Source: JASFHF01 sp050123375
Lineage (GTDB): Bacteria > Pseudomonadota > Gammaproteobacteria > UBA12402
Assembly (NCBI GenBank): GCA_050123375.1
Contig: JASFHF010000023.1
Location: forward strand, 1 to 31,875
Direction: 5' to 3'
DNA: 31,875 nt
Shown here: positions 1 to 7,873 of the stretch, piece after piece
How positions within the stretch are numbered: the stretch's first letter is position 1
Layout: each line of letters opens with the position of its first letter
Notes under the pieces: model-generated
What the model was told of the DNA's origin: nothing
The model's input: only the letters and a program-made list of their open reading frames with translations
The model's database searches: none
Position numbers and translations under genes: made by a program

Positions 1-2
1 TT

Positions 3-308
3 GGGCAAACTATTTTATTTTTTCTCAAAACCATGATCTCTTTACCACCTGCAATAAGTGTAGGTATTATTAATATAGCTTTAACAATTATGAATAACCA
101 GCTTAGTTCATTTGAAAAAATAATAGTAGCCATTGGCTCTGTAACACAAACTACAAGTTTGTCTTATAGTGGGTTTATTAGCACTTTTAATAAATTGGAG
201 AAACAGCCTCCTAATCGGAAAGTAAAAGATTTAACTATTAAAATAGAAGAAAAAATATCCTCAGAAAGGAATGAAAAATACTTGAAATCCTTACAGCCTG
301 CAATATAA
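3..308 (+). CDS. Hypothetical protein, 3' part only (runs in from the left edge)
   Basis: The frame is open from the first bases of the window to a TAA at 306-308. The first ATG inside it (33) has no Shine-Dalgarno sequence, so this is more likely the C-terminal 101 residues of a longer protein than a complete 91-residue one. The visible part has a hydrophobic stretch near the start and a charged, lysine- and glutamate-rich tail. I recognise no family. The next gene starts 9 bases after the stop, which suggests co-transcription with the EamA transporter. Confidence 0.4.
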   Translation, partial: GQTILFFLKTMISLPPAISVGIINIALTIMNNQLSSFEKIIVAIGSVTQTTSLSYSGFISTFNKLEKQPPNRKVKDLTIKIEEKISSERNEKYLKSLQPAI

Positions 309-317
309 GGAAACTTA

Positions 318-1256
318 ATGGAAAAATTAATACCAATTTTTATGTTAACTATTTTGGGGTGTCTATGGGGTTTATCTTTTACTTTAGCAAGGTATGCCAC
401 TACACACGGGGTTCCTTCCATTGATTATGCTGTTTATCAAACAACAGGAGCCGCGATTTGCCTCCTTGTATATTTCTTTATTGGAAAAGGAAGATCGCTC
501 AAGATAACAAAAAAGATTATTTGTTATTGCTGTGTTACAGGGTTACTGGGAGTAGCAATACCTAATACTAATAAGTTTTTAATCGCCCCACATTTACAGG
601 CAAGTGTTCTGGCAATTACAACAAGCAGTATTCCAATATTTATATACCTATTTGCTATAATATTTAAGCAGGAAATTTTTAAATTTTATCGCTTTATTGG
701 TGTAATTTTAGCTGTAGCAAGTATTGTGCTAATACTTACTCCCGCGATTAACATAAGAAATGGTTACAATTTACACCCAATGTTAGCACTTATAACCCCA
801 ATCAGCTTGGCTTTATGCATAATATATGCAATAAAAAATCGCCCTAAAGATTGTTCGGCGAAAATGTTAGCTTTAGGAACTTTGCTCATGGCATCTTTGA
901 CGCTTGTTCCTCTAATACCATACACAAAAGCATTTTATGTTATAACTCTACCATTAAGACCAACAGATTGGTGTATTCTATTAGAAATAATTTTCTCCAG
1001 TTGCGGGTACATTATTTTGTTCGATTTAATTAAAAAAATAACACCTGTATATTATAGTATGGTAGATAGTATAACAGCAATAAGCGGTGTATTTTGGGGA
1101 TGGTTGATATTTCAAGAACGCTTAAGTACATTGATAGTAGTTGCCTTAATTTTTATTCTAATGGGGATAAGGCTGGTAACAAAGCATGAAAACAATGTGG
1201 TTAAATTATTAGATAATGCATACCAAAACTCAACTACAGGCGAGATGCCTGTTTGA
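318..1256 (+). CDS. EamA/DMT-family membrane transporter
   Basis: This 312-residue protein has about ten hydrophobic segments and the two-fold repeat layout of drug/metabolite transporters. The opening 'LGCLWGLSF' after the first few residues and the Pro/Gly-rich end of the second repeat ('GVFWGWLIFQERLS') are typical EamA features. It should sit in the inner membrane and export or exchange a small metabolite; the substrate cannot be read from the sequence. The ATG at 318 follows an AAGGA at 308-312. It lies 9 bases after the preceding partial gene. A second, unrelated-looking EamA protein is encoded at 6273-7163. This copy lies on the side of the tRNA-Phe fragment that looks mobile, so it may have been acquired. 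Confidence 0.8.
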   Translation: MEKLIPIFMLTILGCLWGLSFTLARYATTHGVPSIDYAVYQTTGAAICLLVYFFIGKGRSLKITKKIICYCCVTGLLGVAIPNTNKFLIAPHLQASVLAITTSSIPIFIYLFAIIFKQEIFKFYRFIGVILAVASIVLILTPAINIRNGYNLHPMLALITPISLALCIIYAIKNRPKDCSAKMLALGTLLMASLTLVPLIPYTKAFYVITLPLRPTDWCILLEIIFSSCGYIILFDLIKKITPVYYSMVDSITAISGVFWGWLIFQERLSTLIVVALIFILMGIRLVTKHENNVVKLLDNAYQNSTTGEMPV

Positions 1257-1297
1257 AAATATAGTTAACAACAACAATAATAATAAGGAGTAAAAAA

Positions 1298-1891
1298 ATG
1301 ATGAAATTATCTGCTTGTAATGATGTCCTAGAAAAAATATCAGGGTACGCTAATAGTAGAAATGGCTTTTTCAACATAATGATTATTAAAAAAAGTATGT
1401 ACAACTGTATTGCTAATTTCGGGAATTTTTCTTTTGCGGCAATTAGGTATAAGACTTATAAAACGTTGGATAATATAAAGCTATCGCAGAAAAATTGTAA
1501 GGATATTATAATTGATTGTAATAATATAATTACGATGCCAAATATACATACATCACAAAGTTATAATTATGTGCAATTAATTGTCAAACAAGAACATAAT
1601 ATAGAAGCAAATATAAAACAGTTAAAAAAACTGTTAAGTGCAATTAAATTATACACAGGAAAATTAAAAAGTAACTATTATTTTAAAAGCACAATTAAAA
1701 ATCAATTAGAGCATTTATTAAATACGTTGCCAAAAACTATTAAAAGTCTTGCTGGAACCCAACGTTATAGCAATTATGGAAATTTTATCTACAAAAAATA
1801 TGCTGCCATTGCTAAAGATCTTGGTTATCCTGTTTCTGCTTTCAAAAATATTGTTGCGTATAATAAAAATACGTTATGTGTTATTTTATAA
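1298..1891 (+). CDS. Hypothetical protein, very AT-rich gene
   Basis: The predicted protein has 197 residues. A good ribosome binding site (AAGGAG at 1286-1291) precedes ATG 1298; the next codon is also ATG (1301) and could be the real start. The protein is rich in Asn, Lys, Ile and Tyr and has no signal peptide. The middle (about residues 100-150) looks helical and amphipathic, with lysine-rich heptad-like spacing. I recognise no family. It sits between the EamA transporter and the IS element, inside the stretch that appears to end at the tRNA-Phe scar. Such orphan genes in integrated elements of intracellular bacteria are sometimes secreted effectors, but nothing here proves that. Confidence 0.55.
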   Translation: MMKLSACNDVLEKISGYANSRNGFFNIMIIKKSMYNCIANFGNFSFAAIRYKTYKTLDNIKLSQKNCKDIIIDCNNIITMPNIHTSQSYNYVQLIVKQEHNIEANIKQLKKLLSAIKLYTGKLKSNYYFKSTIKNQLEHLLNTLPKTIKSLAGTQRYSNYGNFIYKKYAAIAKDLGYPVSAFKNIVAYNKNTLCVIL

Positions 1892-2038
1892 ACAGCTTAG
1901 TTGATTATTAAAGTTTAACTTTGCAAGCACGATTAAAATTTTAAGAAAAGATGATTGGTTTGCCGTAAATGGTATATTACACCTATAACTAAAAAGCGTA
2001 ATATTAGCTGATTTTCTATTAGAAGAGTAGAGTGTTAC

Positions 2039-2048
2039 GTTTAGGAGT
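2039..2048. repeat. Target-site duplication of the ISAs1-family element, left copy
   Basis: The 10 bases GTTTAGGAGT abut the left inverted repeat and recur exactly at 3258-3267 next to the right inverted repeat. ISAs1-family elements usually make 8-10-bp duplications. The perfect match indicates a single, fairly recent insertion. Confidence 0.93.
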
Positions 2049-3257
2049 CAGGGCCACCTCATTAAAAATTAGGCAATAACCGCATAAACTCGTATCATTT
2101 CAAGCTTTAACTAAACAAGGAGCTTGAAATGGAAGATAAAAAAGTTGGTTTTCTTGATTTTTTTAAGGAAATTCCCGATCACAGAATCGACAGGCGTAAA
2201 TTACACGGCGTAGAAGAGATATTGTTAGTGACATTTTGCGGCATGATAGCTGGTTGTGATAGCTGGAATGATTTGGAGCTTTTCGGCAAAACAAAATTGG
2301 ATTATTTAAGCAAGCATTTGCCCTATGAGAATGGTGCGCCCAGTGATGACACTTTGCGACGATTTTTTCGGGTGCTGGATCCTGAAGTGTTTGAGTCATG
2401 TTTTATAAAATGGGTGCGCTCATTTCAAATGGATATGGCCAATAAAATAGTTGCCGTTGATGGTAAAACATCACGCCGCAGCTTTGATGGTGATAGCAAA
2501 CCAATGCATTTGGTCAGTGCTTTTGTGAGCGAATTAGGAATAACCTTGGGGCAATTAAAGACAGCTGATAAAAGCAATGAAATAACAGCCATTCCAGATT
2601 TTTTAGATTTATTGGATATAGCTGGTTCTGTTGTTACCATTGATGCTATGGGTTGCCAAACTAAAATAGTCGAAAAGATTGTAGATAAAAGTGCTGATTA
2701 TTTGATTGGGCTAAAAGGTAATCAGGGTACATTGAATGAAGATATTCGTTTGTTTTTTAAAAATAAGAAAAAAGGATTTATAACAGAAACTGAGCATGAC
2801 AAAGGACATGGTCGTATCGAAACGCGCCAATGTACAGTAACCGAGAATATAGCGTGGCTTAGAGAACGTCATCCGAATTGGAAAAATTTAAACAGCATCA
2901 TTGAGGTCAAAAGCCAGCGAGAAATAAAGGGTGAAGTGGCGGCAGAGATACGTTATTACATAAGTAGTTTACAAGCCAATCCTGAAAAGATATTGAATGC
3001 AGTGCGGCAACATTGGGGCGTGGAAAATAAACTGCATTGGGTTTTAGATATTTCTTTTAATGATGATCAATGCAGGATTCGCAAAGGCAATGCGCCGAGA
3101 AATATTGCTATTATAAAGAAGACGACTTTAAATTTACTTCAAATAATTAAAAAAAATAAGCCAAGAGTTAGCCTGAAGGCTATGAGAAAGCTGGCGGGAT
3201 GGGATGATAACTTTCTAGATTCAGTATTAATGGCTAAATTTTAATGAGGTGGCCCTG
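2049..3257 (+). mobile_element. Complete ISAs1-family insertion sequence (1,209 bp)
   Basis: The terminal inverted repeats are 19 bp and perfect: CAGGGCCACCTCATTAAAA at 2049-2067 and its reverse complement at 3239-3257. Identical 10-bp duplications lie just outside. A single intact transposase gene fills the element, and its stop codon (3242-3244) lies inside the right inverted repeat. The element interrupts a sequence with no visible gene; restoring the empty site only rejoins AT-rich intergenic DNA. Everything needed for transposition appears present, so it may be active. Confidence 0.95.
2129..3244 (+). CDS. ISAs1-family transposase (DDE type)
   Basis: This 371-residue protein has the ISAs1 arrangement: an N-terminal associated domain (about residues 8-95) and then the DDE catalytic core. 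The likely catalytic residues are Asp111 in 'AVDGK', Asp172 in 'TIDAMGCQ' and Glu299 in 'HWGVENKLHW', the last being the characteristic C-terminal motif of the family. It cuts and joins the ends of its own element. The start ATG 2129 is preceded by AAGGAG at 2117-2122. Length is normal for the family and there is no frameshift, so the enzyme looks functional. Confidence 0.95.
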   Translation: MEDKKVGFLDFFKEIPDHRIDRRKLHGVEEILLVTFCGMIAGCDSWNDLELFGKTKLDYLSKHLPYENGAPSDDTLRRFFRVLDPEVFESCFIKWVRSFQMDMANKIVAVDGKTSRRSFDGDSKPMHLVSAFVSELGITLGQLKTADKSNEITAIPDFLDLLDIAGSVVTIDAMGCQTKIVEKIVDKSADYLIGLKGNQGTLNEDIRLFFKNKKKGFITETEHDKGHGRIETRQCTVTENIAWLRERHPNWKNLNSIIEVKSQREIKGEVAAEIRYYISSLQANPEKILNAVRQHWGVENKLHWVLDISFNDDQCRIRKGNAPRNIAIIKKTTLNLLQIIKKNKPRVSLKAMRKLAGWDDNFLDSVLMAKF

Positions 3258-3267
3258 GTTTAGGAGT
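3258..3267. repeat. Target-site duplication of the ISAs1-family element, right copy
   Basis: Exact copy of GTTTAGGAGT at 2039-2048, directly after the right inverted repeat. The following stretch to 3500 is AT-rich and shows no gene. Confidence 0.93.
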
Positions 3268-3500
3268 GTACAGTGGTTTAATAGTGATTGTTTAAATTGT
3301 AGTTATGATAGGAAATTTTATATGAGTTCTTTGCTGGTTGAGAGTTGTATCTTGTGTGTAATTTTGGTGTAATCGTGCCAAGAAAACTAGGGTTTTTAGT
3401 GGTGTTTTGCAGAATTATTAAGTATTGCATAATATTATAAATATAAATAAAAACAATTAATTAGAATTATTTTGAAAATTTTAGAAAAATTTTAATGCAT

Positions 3501-3543
3501 ACTGAAAATCCTCGTGTCCCTGGTTCAATTCCAGGTCTGGCCA
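3501..3543 (+). repeat. 3' fragment of a tRNA-Phe gene (probable attachment-site scar)
   Basis: Forty-three bases match the 3' part of a bacterial tRNA-Phe. They run from the anticodon loop (ACTGAAAATCC, anticodon GAA) through the 3' anticodon strand, the variable loop (CGTGTC), a complete T arm (CCTGGTTCAATTCCAGG) and the acceptor strand TCTGGCCA. The 5' half is absent: the four bases before the match (GCAT) cannot form the anticodon stem and no D arm lies upstream. This is not a working tRNA. Integrases commonly recombine at the anticodon or T arm of a tRNA gene and leave such a 3' copy at the far end of the inserted element. Confidence 0.8.
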
Positions 3544-3552
3544 TATTTATTA

Positions 3553-4365
3553 TTATTCAGCATTAACATTGTGACAAACAGGTCCGCAGCCATGTCCAAT
3601 TTGATATGCGGCGCCGGTTTTAATGGCGGTAGTTATGTAATTTTTGGCATTACTTACCGCATCGGTTAGATTATCTTTTTTAGCTAGATAAGCTGCGATT
3701 GCAGCAGATAAAGTGCATCCGGTGCCGTGGGTGTTTTTGGTTTTGATTTTGTTGGTTTTGAGCCACAGAATTTTATTTTCATTGGTCACATATAAACAGT
3801 CTGAGCTATGGTTTTCTTTTAGGTGTCCGCCTTTGATTAAAACAGCAGATGAGCCGTATTTACAAAGTTCTTTTGCAGCAAATTCTATTTGTTGGTGTGA
3901 AGAAATTTTTCGTTGTAATAAAACTTCAGCTTCATGTAGATTTGGAGTGATAATAGTTGCGAGTGGAAATAGTTTTTCTTTTAATGCGTTGATTGCATTT
4001 TCTTTTAGTAAAAGATCGCCGCTGGTTGCAACCATTACTGGATCGAGCACAATAGGAACATTATTTAAATTTTGTAAAGTTTTTGCAACTGTTTGAATGA
4101 TTTCAATATTAAATAGCATCCCAATTTTTATTGCATCAACTCCGATATCAGAAGTTACTGCTTCAATTTGTTGTTGTACAAATTCAGCGGTGGCTGGATA
4201 AATTGCGCTAACAGTTTGGGTATTTTGTGCAGTTAAACAGGTAATTGCTGACATACCGTAGCAGCCTAGCGCAGCAAAAGTTTTTAAATCTGCTTGAATA
4301 CCAGCGCCACCGCTGCTGTCTGATCCGGCAATGGTTAAAGTTTTAATGTATTGTTTTGGTTGCAT
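3553..4365 (-). CDS. thiD: Hydroxymethylpyrimidine/phosphomethylpyrimidine kinase
   Basis: ThiD phosphorylates hydroxymethylpyrimidine (HMP) and then HMP-phosphate, giving the pyrimidine precursor for ThiE. The 270-residue protein has the ribokinase-like fold signatures: 'TIAGSDSSGGAGIQADLKTF' near the start (from residue 11) binds the pyrimidine, and 'THGTGCTLS' near residue 211 is the anion hole with the catalytic Cys region. It is the last gene of the thiM-thiE-thiD operon, 32 bases after thiE. No clear Shine-Dalgarno sequence precedes ATG 4365, and the gap contains a TATAAT (complement of 4389-4394) without a convincing -35. It ends close to the tRNA-Phe scar, which may mark the boundary of the original chromosome. 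Confidence 0.95.
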   Translation of the reverse strand: MQPKQYIKTLTIAGSDSSGGAGIQADLKTFAALGCYGMSAITCLTAQNTQTVSAIYPATAEFVQQQIEAVTSDIGVDAIKIGMLFNIEIIQTVAKTLQNLNNVPIVLDPVMVATSGDLLLKENAINALKEKLFPLATIITPNLHEAEVLLQRKISSHQQIEFAAKELCKYGSSAVLIKGGHLKENHSSDCLYVTNENKILWLKTNKIKTKNTHGTGCTLSAAIAAYLAKKDNLTDAVSNAKNYITTAIKTGAAYQIGHGCGPVCHNVNAE

Positions 4366-4397
4366 AAAAAATTTTATTAATTAATTTTATTATAGAA

Positions 4398-5045
4398 TTA
4401 CCCATCGAATTCTTTATGACAAAAATTCTTCTTAAAATTCTTACAAACTTCATTGGGGTTTTCTGCATTGCAAATTGCTGAAACAATTGCAGCGCCCTGT
4501 ACACCAGTTTGCATTACGTCATTTATATTGTTCAAATCAATTCCGCCGATCGCAAAAACCGGAATGTTTGCCATTTGGCGAATTTTTTTTAAACTGGTAA
4601 TGCCTAATGGTTTGGCAGCGTCTTTTTTAGTATTGGTAGAAAAAATCGGTCCAATTCCAATATAATCTACATCGTTATATTGTTTAAGCATGTCAATTTG
4701 TGTGGCATTTTCAATACTTAAGCCAATAATTTTATTTGATCCTAAAAATTTGCGCGCGGTTTTATATGCAGTATCATGTTGACCAACATGTACACCATCA
4801 GCATCTAATATTTTAGCAGCTTCGATATTATCGTTAATAATTAAGGGAATATTATGAATTTTCAGAAACGGCTGAATGGTATTGCCAATTTGCACAATTT
4901 TTTCAGTTGAAGCATTTTTTTCTCTAAGCTGAATAATATCGACACCATTGTTGACAGCCATAGCGACGATATCAAACAAAGAATGATGCGTACAATTTTC
5001 GCTGCCAATTACTAAATAAAATTTTATATTAGGATTTAATTTCAA
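4398..5045 (-). CDS. thiE: Thiamine-phosphate synthase
   Basis: ThiE condenses HMP-diphosphate with thiazole phosphate to give thiamine phosphate. The 215-residue TIM barrel shows the family motifs 'LREKNAST' (pyrophosphate contacts), 'DADGVHVGQHD', 'IGIGPIFSTNTK' and the phosphate-binding 'FAIGGID'. The start codon is TTG at 5045, supported by a perfect GGAGG at 5052-5056 six bases away on the minus strand. It overlaps the end of thiM by 17 bases, a sign of translational coupling. Length is normal. Confidence 0.95.
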   Translation of the reverse strand: MKLNPNIKFYLVIGSENCTHHSLFDIVAMAVNNGVDIIQLREKNASTEKIVQIGNTIQPFLKIHNIPLIINDNIEAAKILDADGVHVGQHDTAYKTARKFLGSNKIIGLSIENATQIDMLKQYNDVDYIGIGPIFSTNTKKDAAKPLGITSLKKIRQMANIPVFAIGGIDLNNINDVMQTGVQGAAIVSAICNAENPNEVCKNFKKNFCHKEFDG

Positions 5046-5826
5046 TTTTTACCTCCTTGTTGATATTTTCTTGATTTAGTAAATACAGTTGATCAATAAA
5101 ATTTGTGCGAAAACTTCCGGGTCCCTTACTTTGTGCGGCTGCAAGTTCGCCAGCAATTCCCATGGTTGCCATAGCATTTATGGAAGCTGCAAAATAATCT
5201 GAATTTATCGCACAAAATGCACCAACAATTGCTGAAGCAGTGCATCCCATGCCGGTGACACTAGTCATCATTGCATGCCCATTTTTAATTTGCGCAGTAT
5301 TATTTTTGGTTTGTACCACATCAATTTCACCGCTGACTACAACCACACAATTATATTTATCAACTAAAAATTGACTGGCGTCGTATGCAGCTTCGGTTTC
5401 GTATTGACTATCAACTCCTTTGCTTTTGATATTGAGTTGAGCTAACGCCATAATTTCAGCAGCATTGCCGCGCAGTACCGCAATTTGGTTTTCTTTTAAA
5501 AAATTTAATATGGTATTAGTGCGAAACTTAGTTGCTCCTGCTCCAACGGGATCTAGAATTATTGGAATGTTTTGTTTGTTTGCGGCTTTAATTGCTTGAT
5601 GCATGCTGTTGATCCAATTGCGATCTAAAGTTCCAATATTAATTACTACACTAGAAGCTAATGGAATAATGTCATGAATTTCTTCTAAAGCATGTGCCAT
5701 AATTGGAGAAGCCGAGATTGCTAATAATGCATTGGCGGTTAAATCCATTACGACATAATTAGTTATGTTATGCACGATCGGACGCTTTTCTTTGATTAAA
5801 GATAAATCGGCAAACAAATTTGACAT
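5029..5826 (-). CDS. thiM: Hydroxyethylthiazole kinase
   Basis: ThiM phosphorylates scavenged 4-methyl-5-hydroxyethylthiazole and so feeds ThiE. It is a salvage enzyme, not part of de novo synthesis. The 265-residue protein has 'VHNITNYVVMD' at the N-terminus, 'LDPVGAGA' in the middle and the catalytic 'TGMGCTASA' near residue 195. ATG 5826 is preceded by GGAGG (5837-5841), which lies in the last part of the TPP riboswitch. First gene of the operon. No thiC, thiG or thiS is in view, so the cluster by itself supports only recycling of thiamine pieces. Confidence 0.95.
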   Translation of the reverse strand: MSNLFADLSLIKEKRPIVHNITNYVVMDLTANALLAISASPIMAHALEEIHDIIPLASSVVINIGTLDRNWINSMHQAIKAANKQNIPIILDPVGAGATKFRTNTILNFLKENQIAVLRGNAAEIMALAQLNIKSKGVDSQYETEAAYDASQFLVDKYNCVVVVSGEIDVVQTKNNTAQIKNGHAMMTSVTGMGCTASAIVGAFCAINSDYFAASINAMATMGIAGELAAAQSKGPGSFRTNFIDQLYLLNQENINKEVKIEIKS

Positions 5827-5830
5827 GTTT

Positions 5831-5940
5831 CACTTTCCTCCGTAAGTTTTAACTTAAATCAGGTTCAAGGAATTGAGCAATCCCACATCTTGAGGTAAGA
5901 TTGGCATATACTCTCTCAGCCAAATGGCACTCCCAGTGAA
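5831..5940 (-). promoter_or_regulatory. TPP riboswitch (THI element) controlling thiM-thiE-thiD
   Basis: Read on the minus strand this contains the conserved TPP aptamer blocks in order: CACTGGGAGTGCC, then GGCTGAGAGAG, and finally CCTTGAACCTGATTTAAG. The closing helix can form between CACT at the 5' end and AGTG at 5831-5834. The GGAGG ribosome binding site of thiM (5837-5841) lies just inside this closing helix. Thus TPP binding should hide it and block translation, as in E. coli thiM. No terminator hairpin with a T run separates the aptamer from the gene. Confidence 0.93.
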
Positions 5941-5947
5941 TAAAGAG

Positions 5948-5953
5948 ATTATA
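5948..5953 (-). promoter_or_regulatory. Candidate -10 box of the thi operon
   Basis: A perfect TATAAT on the minus strand ends about 8 bases before the riboswitch begins, so transcription would start at the 5' edge of the aptamer. The -35 region at 17-bp spacing (TTTTAT) is weak; a better TTGCTT sits at 21 bp. Confidence 0.5.
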
Positions 5954-6063
5954 TTGGTTTTTAATCGTAAATAAAAGCAATTTACCGTAGTTTTTACTGA
6001 GTAGTTTTTACGCTGAAATTGGAAAAATTAATATGTTAGTATTTTGTTCTGATTAATGAGCAA

Positions 6064-6255
6064 ATGCGTAGATTTACAGAGCGTACCCGTCAGATTGAGA
6101 GAGAAACGAATGAAATGAAAATTGAGATGCGGGCGGAAAAAGCTGAAATGAAAGCTGAAATTAGTAGGATTTTCAATCGTAATATTGTGATAATGACAAC
6201 CATTATGGGTAGTTTGATGGCATTATTTACTTTTATTCAACATTTGCTGCGTTAG
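6064..6255 (+). CDS. Small coiled-coil protein with a C-terminal membrane segment, possibly a remnant
   Basis: The 63-residue protein has a charged helix rich in Glu, Lys, Arg and Met with heptad character (about residues 1-38), then a single hydrophobic helix (residues 40-60). This is the layout of small coiled-coil tail-anchored proteins. The frame stays open back to 6040, where it is closed by a stop. There is no ribosome binding site before ATG 6064, so this may be the 3' remnant of a longer coiled-coil gene. I cannot assign a function. Confidence 0.4.
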   Translation: MRRFTERTRQIERETNEMKIEMRAEKAEMKAEISRIFNRNIVIMTTIMGSLMALFTFIQHLLR

Positions 6256-6272
6256 TTTAATTATAAAATATA

Positions 6273-7163
6273 TTATTCGTTTGTTTTTTGTGTTTCATCA
6301 TTTTTTGCAAATAATATTGTCAAAACACTTCCGGTACAGACTAAAATAATACCAATCCAGGAAAGTAAATCGGGAATTTCGCCCCAAACTTGCCATCCTA
6401 TTAAGCCGCTAAATATTATACTGGTATACATTAAAGTTGAAACAATGCGGGCATGTGCATATTGCGATGCACGAATTAGAAATTCCTGATAACTGGTGCC
6501 AAAAATACCTATTAACAATAACAGAACTAAAATATGCAGATTGGGAGTTTCCCAGTAAAAAATTGAAATTATGCCGCTAAATAGAAATGCCAGAGAAAAA
6601 TAATAAAGCATACAAGTATGCGGATGATCATAAGTGCTAAGCATTCGAATAATTAAAATAGTTAAGCCTGCAATTATACCTGAGCTTAGGGCAATTAAAG
6701 ATGCAGGATTAAATAATTCATAGCCTGGCTTAATTATCAAAGCAACACCGATAAATGCCGAAATTATAAATAGCCAATTTTTTTTCTTGGTTTTTTCGTG
6801 GAATAACAGTAGGGCAAATATAGGAACAAATAAAGGGCTAGTCATAAATAGCAAATTAGCATCTACTAAATGAATATATGCTAGGGAATAGTAAAGTAGT
6901 AACATTATCATCATTGAAGCAATTGCACGTAGAATATGTAATTTAAAATGTTGGGTTTTTACTGGGAAATGCATTTTCTTTATTTTTTTGATTAAGAAAA
7001 TGCTGAATATATAAATAAAACTAATCATAAAGCGAAAAAAGATTATCATATTGTTATGAATATGCGGCGCAGCAAATTTAACGAACGTAGCCATAATACT
7101 TAAAGACAGAGCAGCGCATAGACTGAACAATGCGGCTTTTTTGATGTTTGTATGTGCGTTCAT
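6273..7163 (-). CDS. EamA/DMT-family membrane transporter
   Basis: This is a 296-residue inner membrane protein with about ten hydrophobic helices in two EamA repeats (for example 'LALLLFHEKTKKKNW' after helix 4 and 'GLIGWQVWGEIPDLLSWIGIILVCTG' near the end). It probably exports or exchanges a metabolite; the substrate is unknown. The start ATG 7163 has a short AGAG motif about 11 bases upstream. It lies 19 bases after the rhomboid protease gene on the same strand, so the two are probably one transcript. The C-terminal tail is short and charged. Confidence 0.85.
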   Translation of the reverse strand: MNAHTNIKKAALFSLCAALSLSIMATFVKFAAPHIHNNMIIFFRFMISFIYIFSIFLIKKIKKMHFPVKTQHFKLHILRAIASMMIMLLLYYSLAYIHLVDANLLFMTSPLFVPIFALLLFHEKTKKKNWLFIISAFIGVALIIKPGYELFNPASLIALSSGIIAGLTILIIRMLSTYDHPHTCMLYYFSLAFLFSGIISIFYWETPNLHILVLLLLIGIFGTSYQEFLIRASQYAHARIVSTLMYTSIIFSGLIGWQVWGEIPDLLSWIGIILVCTGSVLTILFAKNDETQKTNE

Positions 7164-7182
7164 ATTTAATTTGCTCTTGTTT

Positions 7183-7761
7183 TTACATTATTGGACACAA
7201 AAATGCTGCAGCAACACCAGCAAGAAAACCAAATAGGTGTCCTTCCCATGAAATACCTTTTTCGCCGGGGATTAATGCCAAAAATAATCCGCCAAAATAA
7301 TAAATACAAAATGCAGCTAATAATATAGTTGACATGGTTGGTTGGTGATACGCATTGATTAACAAATAACCGAAATAACCCATAATTAGAGTACTGGATC
7401 CAATGTGGATTGCGCGTCTGCCAAATAACCATAAAGCCATTCCGCTTAATAATATTATCATAATAGAAATGCAATAAAATTCTGCGCGACCGTTAAATAA
7501 TATCAAATTGATTAGCAAAAACAGCGGGATAGAGTTAAAAAATAAATGATTAAAATTACCATGCAGGAATGGCGAGCAGACAATTCCCGGTAAACCAAAA
7601 AGATGGCGCGGATAAATTCCTAAAAAATTCAAACGATAACGCAAGATGAAATTAATTATTTGAATAATCCATAAAATCGCAATAAGTTTTAATACAAACA
7701 AAGAATTAACTTTGATTAATGTAATTATATTTTGTAAGGATGTGCTCAGTTCGTTTAACAT
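7183..7761 (-). CDS. Rhomboid-family intramembrane serine protease
   Basis: Rhomboids cut transmembrane substrates within the bilayer using a Ser-His dyad. This 192-residue protein has six hydrophobic segments, the 'HGNFNHLFFN' motif at residues 67-76, a GxSx motif with probable nucleophile Ser123 ('HIGSST') and the partner His175 in 'GHLFGFLAG'. The residue after the catalytic Ser is Thr rather than the common Gly or Ala, but both catalytic residues are present, so the protein is probably active. A shorter overlapping minus-strand frame was discarded because it has none of these motifs. Substrates are unknown. It is probably co-transcribed with the EamA gene downstream. Confidence 0.88.
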   Translation of the reverse strand: MLNELSTSLQNIITLIKVNSLFVLKLIAILWIIQIINFILRYRLNFLGIYPRHLFGLPGIVCSPFLHGNFNHLFFNSIPLFLLINLILFNGRAEFYCISIMIILLSGMALWLFGRRAIHIGSSTLIMGYFGYLLINAYHQPTMSTILLAAFCIYYFGGLFLALIPGEKGISWEGHLFGFLAGVAAAFLCPIM

Positions 7762-7777
7762 TTTTTAATCCTATTAT

Positions 7778-7872
7778 TAATTGTCATTTTCGCACAAGCG
7801 GGAATTAAGTGCTAGTGGCTTGTTACATTCTGGATTCCGCGATCAACTGACTGGGTCGCGGGATGACAATTA
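7778..7872. repeat. MITE-like palindromic element between the rhomboid and RNase R genes
   Basis: The 95-bp stretch begins with TAATTGTCAT (7778-7787) and ends with its exact inverse ATGACAATTA (7863-7872). Inside are two smaller inverted repeats: CGC-ACA-AGCG near 7791 and ATTCCGCGA...TCGCGGGAT at 7837-7864. The right part resembles the CTGGATCCCGCGG...CCGCGGGATGACAG repeat at 16706-16737 inside the probable phosphomevalonate kinase gene. It occupies nearly the whole gap between two minus-strand genes. The last base overlaps neither reading frame, and the stop of rnr lies just beyond it. Confidence 0.65.
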
Positions 7873-7873
7873 G

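Noticed and set aside
2163..2640. Minus-strand frames inside the transposase gene
   Set aside because: They overlap an intact transposase with DDE residues and have no features of their own.
3501..3543. A functional tRNA-Phe gene
   Set aside because: There is no D arm, no 5' acceptor strand and no 5' anticodon stem; only the 3' part is present.
7166..7474. Minus-strand frame of 102 codons overlapping the rhomboid gene
   Set aside because: It lies in another frame of the rhomboid gene, has no motif and no ribosome binding site; the rhomboid frame carries the catalytic Ser and His.
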